From Furcasterigmium furcatum (taxonomy: Eukaryota > Ascomycota > Sordariomycetes > Glomerellales > Plectosphaerellaceae), in NCBI GenBank assembly GCA_001599815.1, contig BCIA01000003.1, positions 3,410,001 to 3,474,000 of the forward strand: a stretch of DNA of 64,000 bases, read 5' to 3'. A program made the position numbers and the translations under genes. The stretch's first letter is position 1; the number at the start of each line of letters is the position of its first letter. Under the pieces are notes generated by a model. It was not told the DNA's origin. It made no database searches and saw nothing but the letters and a program-made list of their open reading frames with translations. Shown here piece after piece: positions 1 to 9,455 of the stretch.

Positions 1-1127
1 GGACCTCCCCCTTGAGCTGCAGACACGTTATGGTGGGATGCTGGATACCGCCGAATTTCAGGCCGATTTTGTCAATTTTGCCCGCCTTTGCTTCTCACGG
101 TTCGGAGACAGAGTGAAGCAGTGGATCACGTTCAATGAACCCTACATCATGGCCGTCTACGGCTTCCATGATGGAGGTATCGCTCCAGGTAGAAGTACCG
201 CCAGGGGTAACGACTCGGCAACAGAGCCCTTCCGTGCCGGACACAGCATCATCTTGGCGCACGCGGCTACCGTGCAGGCGTATGCCACCGAGTTTCTTGC
301 GTCCCAGGGCGGCAGCATCTCCATCGTCCTGAACGGTGACTTTTACGAGCCCTTTGACAAGAATAGCGAGGCGGACAAACTCGCAGCCGAGAGAAGGATG
401 GTCTTCTACATCGGCTGGTTCGCTGATCCCATCTACCTCGGAGCCGACTATCCCAAGCCCATGCGCGAGCGGCTTGGAGCACGTCTGCCGGAGTTCACGG
501 AAGACGAACGCAAGCTCCTAGCCCAGGCGGCGTCTATCAACAGCTTTTACGGCATGAACCACTACACGTCGCAGTTTGCGCGTGCGCGCACGACCGAGCC
601 TGCTCCGGATGATGTCACCGGAAATGTCGAGGAACTGGCCTTCGACAGCGAAGGAAAGGAGATCGGGCCGCTTTCCGGGGTTTCTTGGCTGCGAGTGACA
701 CCTGTTCAGTTCCGCAAGCTGCTGGGCTGGATTTGGCAGCGTTACCAGAGGCCGATCTACGTTACCGAGAACGGCTGCCCCTGCCCTGGGGAGAACAACT
801 TGACCGCTGAGGAAGCGGTGGACGACCAGTTCCGCGTTCGATACTTTGGCCTCTACCTCGATGCCATCTCCCGTGCCATCCACGAGGACGGCGTGGTTAT
901 CCGGGGATACTTTTCCTGGAGTTTGATGGATAACTACGGTAAGCATCCCGTATATGGAACCCGGAATTCTGCTAATCATGGGCGGCGCAGAATGGTCGGC
1001 TGGGTACAGCATTCGATTTGGAATCACGCATGTGGATTTCAAATCCCTGGTCCGGACACCAAAGAAGTCCGCCCAGTACCTGAAGGAATCGTTCAAGAGG
1101 CGGAGGGCGACCAACGAAGCACCTTGA
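1..1127 (+). CDS. GH1 beta-glucosidase, 3' part (5' end outside window)
   Basis: Glycoside hydrolase family 1 enzyme, expected to cleave terminal beta-linked glucose from cellobiose or aryl/plant beta-glucosides. The reading frame is open from base 2, so the N-terminal barrel strands lie upstream of the window. The acid/base motif TFNEP has its Glu codon at 137-139, and the nucleophile motif VTENG has its Glu at 767-769. A 52-bp intron (939-990, GTAAGC...GCAG) interrupts the DNYE-WSAGY motif; after splicing the C-terminus reads EWSAGYSIRFGITHVDF and ends at TGA 1125-1127, which is typical of the family. Without splicing, the downstream peptide is not GH1-like. No signal peptide can be judged because the start is missing. 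The next gene converges on it from the opposite strand. Family assignment is firm; the substrate is inference. Confidence 0.93.
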
Positions 1128-1278
1128 TTCTGTGTCGACTTCACTTCTTCCACAGATCGCGAGGAACTTCCGGTGAGACCTGGTAGTCTCTGGTATCACG
1201 TACTAGAATAACGCACTTCCACCTGCAGCAGTCCAGCTCTCATCGTGACCGCGCCACATACTTGAACAGATTTCATTG

Positions 1279-2747
1279 CTAAGATACCCCCACATAGTCC
1301 TGCGGCCACCTCATCAATTCTTCGAAATCGTCACCCAATATCTCGCGGATGCGACGCAATAAATGCCCAGGCCAGGAACGCAGGTACCATGCAGACCAAG
1401 AAGACACCATTGTCTGTAGCAGCGGAGCATAGTATGCCATGAGGAGCAGACCCATCGTGTCTCTGCGCTGTAGCAAGTCTATGAATTTGTCCTCGAGATG
1501 GTACAACCACTTGAACACATACTTATCCGTAGGTTCGACGTCGGCTTCCTCATCTTCGTCATCACCAAAGGCTGCCTTATAGCCGGCTTCCAGGCTGTTG
1601 AGACATCTGGACAGGACTGCGGTACGTTCCTCCTGAGCCTTGAAGTCGCTCCTGATCTCATCAGGCACGTTTGCCTTGGAAACCAGCAGCGCGGAGAGTT
1701 TTCTCAAATGCTGGCCCCACGCGACTCGAGGGAAGTTGAACTCGATGTATGAGGGCCGTTGATCTCGGTCGGATCCCTCGCTTTCCAACAAAGGGGCCAG
1801 CAGCGGCGCAGAGAAGACCTCGTCCAACATGGTATGTCGAATCGCGCTGACGCCCCGGATGAGGGGGACCCATGGTTGAAACCCGGCTGCCTCTGAGTCT
1901 GAATCATGTGCCAGGTTGCAGAGGAAAAGATCGTCTTTTCCGGTGGGCCCGGCGGCACAGAGGCAGTAGAACATGAGCAGCGATGCGATGTAGAGGGCGG
2001 AAGCGTTGCTGACGTTGACCTGGGGCAACATGACGATCATCCTGGCCCGCGCTGCGGAGTGATGAAACTCGGCCAAGGACGTGAATCGTCCCTTGTGTTC
2101 CGAAGCATGGCCACAGAGGGCTGCTTTGTGGTGAGCCGCCAGTGCGAGGACGAAGTGAAGCACGTGGTCCGAGGTGAGACTGACCTGGGCTACGTTGTGA
2201 GCCCAGAAATGGCCGATGGGATGGTCTGGATCCTTGCTGGCGGCAATGGTGGCAGCGGTATGGGTCGAGAAGTGTGTCAACAGTTCGAGGTCCGTCGAGT
2301 TCAGGACGCGGGCATCCGTGCCCGATGGGCCTAGAAAGTGTGACGGGGTAAGACCGCCCTCCTGGGAGACAGATGGCACATCAGTTGCCGCATTGCGCGG
2401 TTCGGGGCATGTGCCTGCGGCGGGTTCGGGGGGTGTCGTTGAGATATGCCAGTTCTTCCGTGGCCGTCCTGGCGCCCGGCGCCGGACGGAGACTGACGCA
2501 GAGAACGGTTCATCAGTCGGCGTGACGGGCTCGAACACGCAGGAAATGTGTAATCTGGAGCAATTCTGGCATGCTGGACGTGCTTCATCGCACTGATGAG
2601 CGTGGCAGCAGGGCACCCAGTCAGCAAGAAGGCCCTGTAGTCGTGGATGGGCGTGCTTGGGCTCAGCTCACTCACCTTCACCTTTCGCCTCTTACAGACA
2701 AGACATCCGTTCCTGGACTTGGTCGGCGCACCGGGGCGCCCACTCAT
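1279..2747 (-). CDS. Zn(II)2Cys6 transcription factor
   Basis: Fungal binuclear-cluster transcription factor of 461 aa. Exon 1 is 2676-2747 and exon 2 is 1279-2592, with an 83-bp intron (2593-2675). The intron splits the zinc cluster exactly: CLVCKRRKVK in exon 1 joins CDEARPACQNC in exon 2. The spacing is Cys15-X2-Cys18-X6-Cys25-X6-Cys32-X2-Cys35-X6-Cys42. A Pro/Arg-rich linker with an AT-hook-like GRPRK follows. The remaining 350 residues are helical and end in a WYLRSWPGHLLRRIRE-type segment, resembling the fungal-specific domain of the Fungal_trans_2/DUF3468 group rather than the classical middle homology region. It lies tail-to-tail with the GH1 gene and head-to-head with the secreted hydrolase gene, so local control of glycoside or ester degradation is a reasonable guess, not shown by sequence. 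Confidence 0.9.
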
Positions 2748-3533
2748 GATGGAGAAGGGGGTACTTCAGGGACCTGCTCCGAGATGCGGGATTTGATCAA
2801 GAGCTGGGTCATCTGACGAGAGTAAAGGGCAGGGTATAGGGGCCAGAATCGACCATGTTGTTTGCCGAACCTCCAGGGCCTCCCAATGCGCCGTCTCTGG
2901 CCGGGGAAATGCCAAGGTACGTCGGCGTGTGTAAGTCAACCGGAGCTCAGCTTGGTGTTGAAGTCGGAAGAACTCATTCAGCAGATGAGACAAGGCCCCA
3001 TCGAAGGACCCACACGCCGGGCTCCGTCCAGTCCCAGAAGCCGGCTTCAGTGGGTTGTTCGGCGGACTAGCGGCCAGTTACTCCGGGGAGAAACCCCTGT
3101 AACTTGAAGTTAAGGTCCCCCCCATCCCCGGGTTCAACTCAACAAGCATCAGTTCCTGAACTTTACCCCAGGTTCCCGACCCCAGCCCACGGCTCCTTCG
3201 ACTCGACGATGGCCTGATCCAGACGTACACACTGGCGCAATTGCAACATGTACTGCACGGGGCCCGGCGGCGGGGGCGTGTCCTTGGACCGAGCAGGCTG
3301 GGCACGACCGACCCCTTGTCAACAGGAACTTGACCATCATCCTCGATGAACAAGACTTCGACCCGGGAAACTCCACTATACTGACGCCCTAGAGTGCTCA
3401 CTTCTTCTGTCCAGTGTCCAAGAAAAGCACCGGCGTAGTATAAATAAGATGAGCGGAGGACCACCTCTTGCGGCTCGGCCACGACCAGCAGTTCTCATCG
3501 TCCCGGCCAACAACTCGAGGCATCGTCATCCCC
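2748..3533. other. intergenic, divergent promoter region
   Basis: This stretch of 786 bp separates two divergently transcribed genes (Zn2Cys6 regulator and secreted hydrolase) and must hold both promoters. I see no coding sequence with recognisable similarity or splice logic in it. Confidence 0.5.
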
Positions 3534-5783
3534 ATGGGTCCCTTTATTTCTTCGTCCTCAATGTAGGTCATCCCAATATCTCGTGCGTCAACCACTGGCA
3601 GTCTCGTCTAACACGCGGAAAGGAGGCTCGCTGCTGCCGCAGTGCTGGGCCTACAGCTGCTGGTCACGAGCTCGGTCATCCCTGAGGTCCGCCCCAGGGC
3701 TGTCGAATGTCTCTCGGACGGCCCCGGTGCCCCGGTGCAAGTCACTGCCAACTGCATCGACCCCCTTTACGATACGCCTGTCATCGACGGCGAAGTCGAT
3801 GTTCTCACTCCAGTCCCCCACCACCGTGTCTCGGGCCACTTTGAGGACACTCGCATCAAGTTCAACATCTACCTCCCCCCTAAGGACATCTGGGAGGGCC
3901 GCTTCTACCAGCTTGTGTATCCTCTTCAGAATGAAATCGCCGAGGACCGCGAGATCGCCTTTGGCGTCGACAGTGGCGCCTATTCGGTCAAGGCCACTGG
4001 CGGCTTGGGCTACCGTTCTGATGCCGCCGTTGCCAAGTTCTCCCGAGAAGTTGCTCGCACGTACTACGCCGAGTCTGAGCATCCCATCTTCGGATACATC
4101 TACGGCGGAAGCGGCGGTTCCTTCCAGAGTACGTTATCCCGGAGTTCATTTTCCCTTATTCTAGCTGTTTCAGAAGTTCTTCGACATATCCCTGCTCCTC
4201 AGACACGATGAGTAGCTCCTGGCACTTCCACAAAGGGCAAATACTAACACTGCGGGTTGATAGCAATCGGCGGCATGGAAAACACCGTCGGGGTTTGGGA
4301 CGGCGCGCTCGCTCTCGTTCTGGCAACCCCGGCTAGCAACCCAAACACCTTCGTCACACGCGCTCTGGGTGGTCTCGTCCTTGAAAACAAGGCGGCCGAA
4401 ATCGGCGACGCTGTCAGCCCAGGTGGCAGCGGAGACCCCTTCGCAGGCCTGAGCGAGATGGAGGCCGCGGTTTTCGAAGAGGTTGCCGCAATGGGAGTGC
4501 CGATCAAGGCCTGGGAGGACTTCCAGGTTGCCTTCCAAAATGCCACCCCGACGGGTCACCATGAATCACTGCGGCGGCTCATCATCCCCATGCTCAAGGA
4601 CTCAGACCCGTCCTACGTGGAGGACTTCTGGACCAAGGACGGCTATGCTGGGTCTGAGGAATCTGAGCTGGGAAAGCTCTTCCGCGATTCTCTCATCACC
4701 TTCAATGCCACAGTCGAGGCCCTCCATATGGGATCAGACGGGACCCCTGTTGGTCTCGTACTTGACGACGTACCAGCCGGGATCAACACCAACGGCCTCG
4801 AGTTCTCGTTCGAGTCTGAGGGAGTCGCCCACTCATTTTACGGACTGCTAGACACCAAGACTCGCCATGTCATCATCTACGAAGAGGTGGGCGCCACCAT
4901 CCGCGAGGCCCTGGAAAATGGCTCAGAGCTCAGAATCGACAACAGGTGGTGGCTCGCCATCTGCACCTACCACAGGCACCAGGTGCCCACCCGTGAGGGA
5001 TACTACGCCTACGACTATCTCCTCGACGGGGACGGCAAGCCGCTCTACCCCCAGCGTGACGTCCTTCTCGCGCCCAATGTGGCCCGCAGCACCAGCGGAG
5101 GCGGCACGCACACCGGCAAGATCACAGCCAAGGTCATGGTGCTCAACACGCTGTACGACTACGACGCCGTGCCCTGGCTTGGAGATTGGTACAAGAATGT
5201 CGTGCAGGAGGCCCTGGGTGATCAGTTCGAGGACAACTTCCAGCTGCACTTTGCCGACAACGCCGACCACTACATGGGGCCCGTCCCCAAGGCTCGCCAG
5301 GCGCGCCTGATCGACTTCACGGGTGTCCAGGAGCAGCACCTACGCGACCTGGCTGCCTGGGTCGAGAAGGACGTCAAGCCCCCGACGCCGGTGCGTTACC
5401 AGGTGACCGACGGCCAGGTGCTGCTCCCATCGACCGCCTGTCAGCGTCGCGGTATCCAGCCCGTTGTCGATTTGACGGTTGGCGGGGAGCAACGGATTGT
5501 CGTCAGCGCTGGCGAGGCCGTCAAGTTCAGCATGCGTGCTGAGGTGCCGCCCAAGGTTGGAAAGATCGTGTCTGTGGAGTGGGACTTCCAAGGCACCGGG
5601 GATTATGTTGGGCAGGACTTTGGCGAGGCCTCGAGGTGGGTTCAGACTGAGGCGGAGTTTTCATACGATGAGCCTGGTGTCTATTTTTCTGGAGTCCGCG
5701 TGGCTTCTCATCGGGACGGCGACTCTGGTTCTGAATTCGCCCGCCCGCTCAACCTTGCGAGGGTTCGGGTCATTGTGAACTAG
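3534..5783 (+). CDS. secreted alpha/beta-hydrolase-like protein with C-terminal PKD-like domain
   Basis: Predicted 684-aa extracellular protein; exons 3534-3562, 3623-4128 and 4264-5783. The short first exon is inferred: ATG 3534, donor GTAGGT, branch CTAAC 3608-3612, acceptor AAAG. It supplies a good signal peptide (hydrophobic core RLAAAAVLGLQLLV). Intron 2 (4129-4263) has a perfect ACTAAC branch. The protein shows a nucleophile-elbow-like YGGSGGS (Ser173) followed by QTIGG. Further on there is an Asp/His-bearing stretch near FADNADHYMG, and the last ~100 residues have the SVEWDFQGTGDY / YDEPGVYF pattern of a PKD fold. I do not recognise a characterised substrate. The tannase GCSTGG motif is absent, so tannase or feruloyl esterase is not supported. 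Its place between two Zn2Cys6 genes and a sugar transporter suggests a role in degrading plant material. Confidence 0.75.
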
Positions 5784-6254
5784 AAGACAACAATGCGGGA
5801 TCAGTCGCTAAAGGATAGCCGACTGCATATCTAGCGATGGATAATTAACAGAATGTCTCCTGTTCACTTGAGGAAACCGTGATGAGTCCTCGCTAAGCTG
5901 ACCGTACATAAGGTCTGGTCCTTGACCTGTTCTACATCTTCCACCCAAGACTTTGAAATGTTGCGGACTGTCTGCAACCAACCCACGAGTTCATCATACA
6001 TGCATAGTACCGCAGACACTATCGCATACTCTATCGCACTTTAACTCGTCATGTCAGATCTGCATATCGGGGCAAGCTGTGTTCTGGACCTGGCGAAGAA
6101 TGAATCCTGACGCTCCCGACCCCTCCGAAGTCCAATTTATCCTGCCGCGCAGTTTACCCCTCGGACCCGAAGGGACGTTCGCCAAGAAAGATCCACGACT
6201 TTTTAGCCCACGACCCCCTGACCCCTGAGGATGACGAGGTGGGCCACCCAACTA

Positions 6255-6365
6255 CCGAAAACCCAGCGATTGGCCGCGTCCTTAATTCTTGCGGCGAGAC
6301 TACGGCACTCATCCTGGCAGGGCTCAAGAAGTGGCATCTTGGCACCCGAAAACCCAGCGATTGGC
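6255..6365. repeat. 20-bp direct repeat containing CCAAT boxes
   Basis: An identical 20-base word occurs at 6255-6274 and 6346-6365, 91 bp apart. On the minus strand each copy begins GCCAATCGCTGG, so each contains a CCAAT box, the core recognised by the HAP/CBC complex. They lie about 580-690 bp upstream of the transporter start codon. Function is inferred from the motif only. Confidence 0.6.
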
Positions 6366-6808
6366 TGGATCGCGGATGGCTTCAAGACTCAAAGGTCACT
6401 CATGCCCCGTGGGGTCTGAGGCTCTCTCGTGAACTCGGATGTTTGTTCCCATGTCCGCGATGCTCTGCCGACAATGCCGACCTGCAGAATAGCGTCCATT
6501 ACCCCGTGGGTTGCCACATGGGCAGTTGTGAGGCCCGAGAGACTGGGCTGCTGGGGTTTCTCCAGAGCTCCGGGGTGAATCTCTTGCCACCCAGTCCTTG
6601 GCCTCGTCCTTGACTGACACCGTCTCGACCGACGCCCTCGTGGCCGCCTTCCTCCGAGCATGGCATCTTGCAAGCTCGGAGAAATAGGATTTGGAGCAGT
6701 TTGAATCCCGGTGGTATGATACAGTTGACTCGGCCAGATCGAGGCAAGCCGACTCTGCCTGCCATGGGGACAACTCGGCTACAGAGGCGCTTCGACGAAG
6801 AGCCACTC

Positions 6809-6815
6809 TATAAAA
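6809..6815 (+). promoter_or_regulatory. TATA box of the MFS transporter gene
   Basis: The consensus TATAAAA sits 127 nt upstream of the start codon at 6942 and is followed by a pyrimidine-rich stretch suited to transcription initiation. A clear TATA box fits a strongly inducible gene such as a sugar transporter. Confidence 0.6.
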
Positions 6816-6941
6816 GCTTCCACATCCCTTGCTGCTCACTCCAAGGAATGTCTGGATAGCATGCAGAGCCGTGAGCGGTAAACCCCCTAGACTATCTTCA
6901 CATCTTGTCTCCCCTTCACTGTCGGCTCTCAATACTTCGAG

Positions 6942-8871
6942 ATGGAGCAGCCAGGCGCCAAAGTCGATGGCGATGTCCAAGTCATACACCACCATGACAA
7001 GGCCGACGACACCCTGCCCACCGATAAGCCTCAGGACATGACGGCCATCACCTCGGCCTTTGCCAACTTGACGCGGGGCCAGTGCATCAAGAAGTTCTGG
7101 CGTCTCTATGCCACAGTACTGATGACCTCCGTCGGAGCCATGTGAGTGCCACTGGCCCTCTTCTGCAGCTTGAACAACCCCCTGACCTCCATCGCATAGG
7201 TATGCTGGGTATGGCGCTTCCGTGATTGGTAGCATCATCGCCAACGAGGGCTTCATCAAGCAGTTCGCAACTGTTATCGACGCGGAAACGGGAGAGCCCG
7301 CGCTCAACTCTACCCACGTGTCTCTCTGGCAGGCGATCAACTTCGTGTCCCAGATCTTCATCCAGCTGATCGCCCCCATCACTGCCGACCGTTTTGGGCG
7401 CAAGTTCAACATGTGGGCGTTGACTGTGTTTCTCACGGCCGTGAGTACCTCCGAGTGTCAACGAGCTTCAACAGCCGGCGGTGCTGACCCGTCATCCCCC
7501 ATCTAGTCCATTGTCTTCGCCATCGTCGCAAAGTCCTGGGAGCTGATTCTCGTCTCCCGAATCGTCAGCGGCATGGCTGGCGGCCTCCTCGGTTCTTCGA
7601 TCATGATTTACATGTCCGAGACCGCGATGCCTCAGTTCCGCGGCGCCCTGCTCGGCAGCTTCTCCCTCTTCTTCGCAGTCGGTCAGCTCATCCTCGCTGT
7701 TGGCCTGAAGATCCTTGACGACACGACACCCATGGCGTACAGGAACATCTTCTACTCGGAATTCGTCATGTTCGCCCTGTGGATGGCCCCGATGATCTAC
7801 CTGCCGGAGTCTCCTGGTAAGTGATCTCTCAAGTGCCTTCGATCTCGGCTTCGGATGCTGATCATCTCCAGTGTGGTACGCGCTTCATGACCGGCCCGAG
7901 GACGCGAAGAAGTCGCTGCGAAAGCTCATCGGGGATGTGGAAGGGTACGACTTCGACCACGAGTACGCATGCATCAAGTACGAAGCCGACGAGTCAGCGA
8001 GGGTTCAGCGCCAGCACAGCGACAACGAGTGGCGCGCGTTCTTCACGGCAACCAACATGAAGCGGACGATCATCTCCACGCTTCCCTTCACGATGCAGAA
8101 CTTCGTCGGTGCGCCTCTGTTCTTCAACTACGCCACGTACTTCTTCGCTCTCGCTCGCCTCGACGACCCCTTCCTGGGGAATCTGATCATCCAGCTCGTC
8201 CTCGTGGCCGGTATCATCGCCTCTTTCTACCTAGTGGACAAGGCTGGTCGGAGGACCCTCGTGATTTACGGCGGCATAGTCATGTCGGTCTTGTGTTTCA
8301 TCGTGGGTGGCCTCGGTTTCTTGGAGCCGACCTCGTCGACAGGCGCCGCCCTGGTTACCCTCTGCTCCATCTGGGCCTTCACATATGCCGTTTCTCTGGC
8401 CCCCATCGGTACGTCCGCTCTTGGTAGAATACGCCGTGTTCACATGCTTACTGACCTGGACTTGTAGGTTGGATCAGTTTGGTCGAAATCTCGAGCCCCC
8501 TCTTCCGAGCCAAGTCCACGGCGTTGGCTTCCATCATCCAGTCGGCCTCTGGCGTTGTTTTCGTAAGTAACACAGAATCAGATCATTGCGCAAGAAATAT
8601 TCGCAGTGGCTAACTGCTTGAACAGAATTACACCGTTCCCCTGATGCTCTCTAACCAGAACGCCGGCTGGGGACAGAAGATCGGCCTGTTCTTTGGTGGT
8701 ATTGCCGTGGTGTATCTGATTCCCGTGGTCTTTCTGTACCCCGAGACGAAGGGCAGGACGTATCAGGAGCTGGATGAACTCTTTGAGAGGGGTGTCAAGG
8801 CCTGGAACTTTGCTTCCACGGAAACTTCTCACCAGAGGAGCGTGGGAGCCAGGCTCGGGCCGTCAAACTAA
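6942..8871 (+). CDS. MFS sugar transporter (sugar porter family)
   Basis: Plasma-membrane sugar/H+ symporter-like protein of 542 aa with twelve predicted membrane spans. Six exons: 6942-7141, 7200-7440, 7507-7816, 7872-8408, 8468-8562, 8626-8871; all five introns are 55-66 bp with standard borders and the phases close. Sugar-porter signatures are visible: DRFGRK after TM2, PESP at the end of TM6, DKAGRRT after TM8 and YPETKGRTYQELDELF after TM12. The N-terminal 50 residues are charged and cytosolic. The transporter is followed on the same strand by a Zn2Cys6 regulator, a pairing common in fungal sugar-use loci. Family assignment is firm. The substrate cannot be read from sequence; an alpha-glucoside or hexose would be usual for this branch. 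Confidence 0.93.
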
Positions 8872-9455
8872 GCTCACGATGGAGTTCCCTGACAAGAGCC
8901 TTCCCGTAGTATGGTGGAAAACGTACATATGGCCAGATTGGCAGTAGTTTAACTTTTATCTCTTGATTCTAGGGCAGTAGGCCGCCTAGATAGATGAGAT
9001 GGAGGCGTAGAGCGAGCAATTTCACCACTTGTTCCCGCTATTTCACAGTACAACTTATGCCAAAAACAGCGGATTCAGATATTTAGCGCAGAAACAAGTA
9101 ATTTGAAAACGAAAAAATAGCCCTACCGTGACATGGGTCGCTTGCTCAGGGAGGAAAACGCACTGGAGGGCATGCATGTAGTGGTACGGACGCCCCGTCT
9201 GCTAGGTAGGAGGGCACTTATAAGCTGAGCACCCCCCGAGGGCGGCCCCGGGGCCCCCCTTTTCCACCTTTCCCCTTTCACCTCCAACCCCACAACGAGC
9301 ACTTACACCACGACTGTGCACCCGGATTCTCAACCACCAGTTCAAGCCAGTTTCTATTGACTCTGATAACGTCTCCTGGCAATATCCGAAACAACTCTAT
9401 TTTCGCCCATTTACAGTCCAAGTCCCTCCAATCTGACAGGCGCAAGTCTCTCCAC
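8872..9455. other. intergenic with TATA-like element
   Basis: These 584 bp separate the transporter from the next regulator gene. A TTATAA element at 9218-9223, followed by a G/C-only run, could be the core promoter of the downstream gene about 230 nt before its ATG. Nothing else is recognised. Confidence 0.45.

Larger units (their letters stand above)
5784..6941. other. intergenic, upstream of sugar transporter
   Basis: No gene is seen in these 1158 bp. The stretch holds the 3' region of the hydrolase gene and the promoter of the MFS transporter, including a TATA box and a 20-bp direct repeat listed separately. Confidence 0.5.

Noticed and set aside
3398..3595. Minus-strand frame upstream of the hydrolase
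   Set aside because: It overlaps the inferred first exon and leader of the hydrolase and has no domain.
6690..6720. TTTGAATCCCGG resembling a tRNA T-loop
   Set aside because: No matching acceptor, D or anticodon stems could be drawn around it; no tRNA gene was found by eye anywhere in the window.
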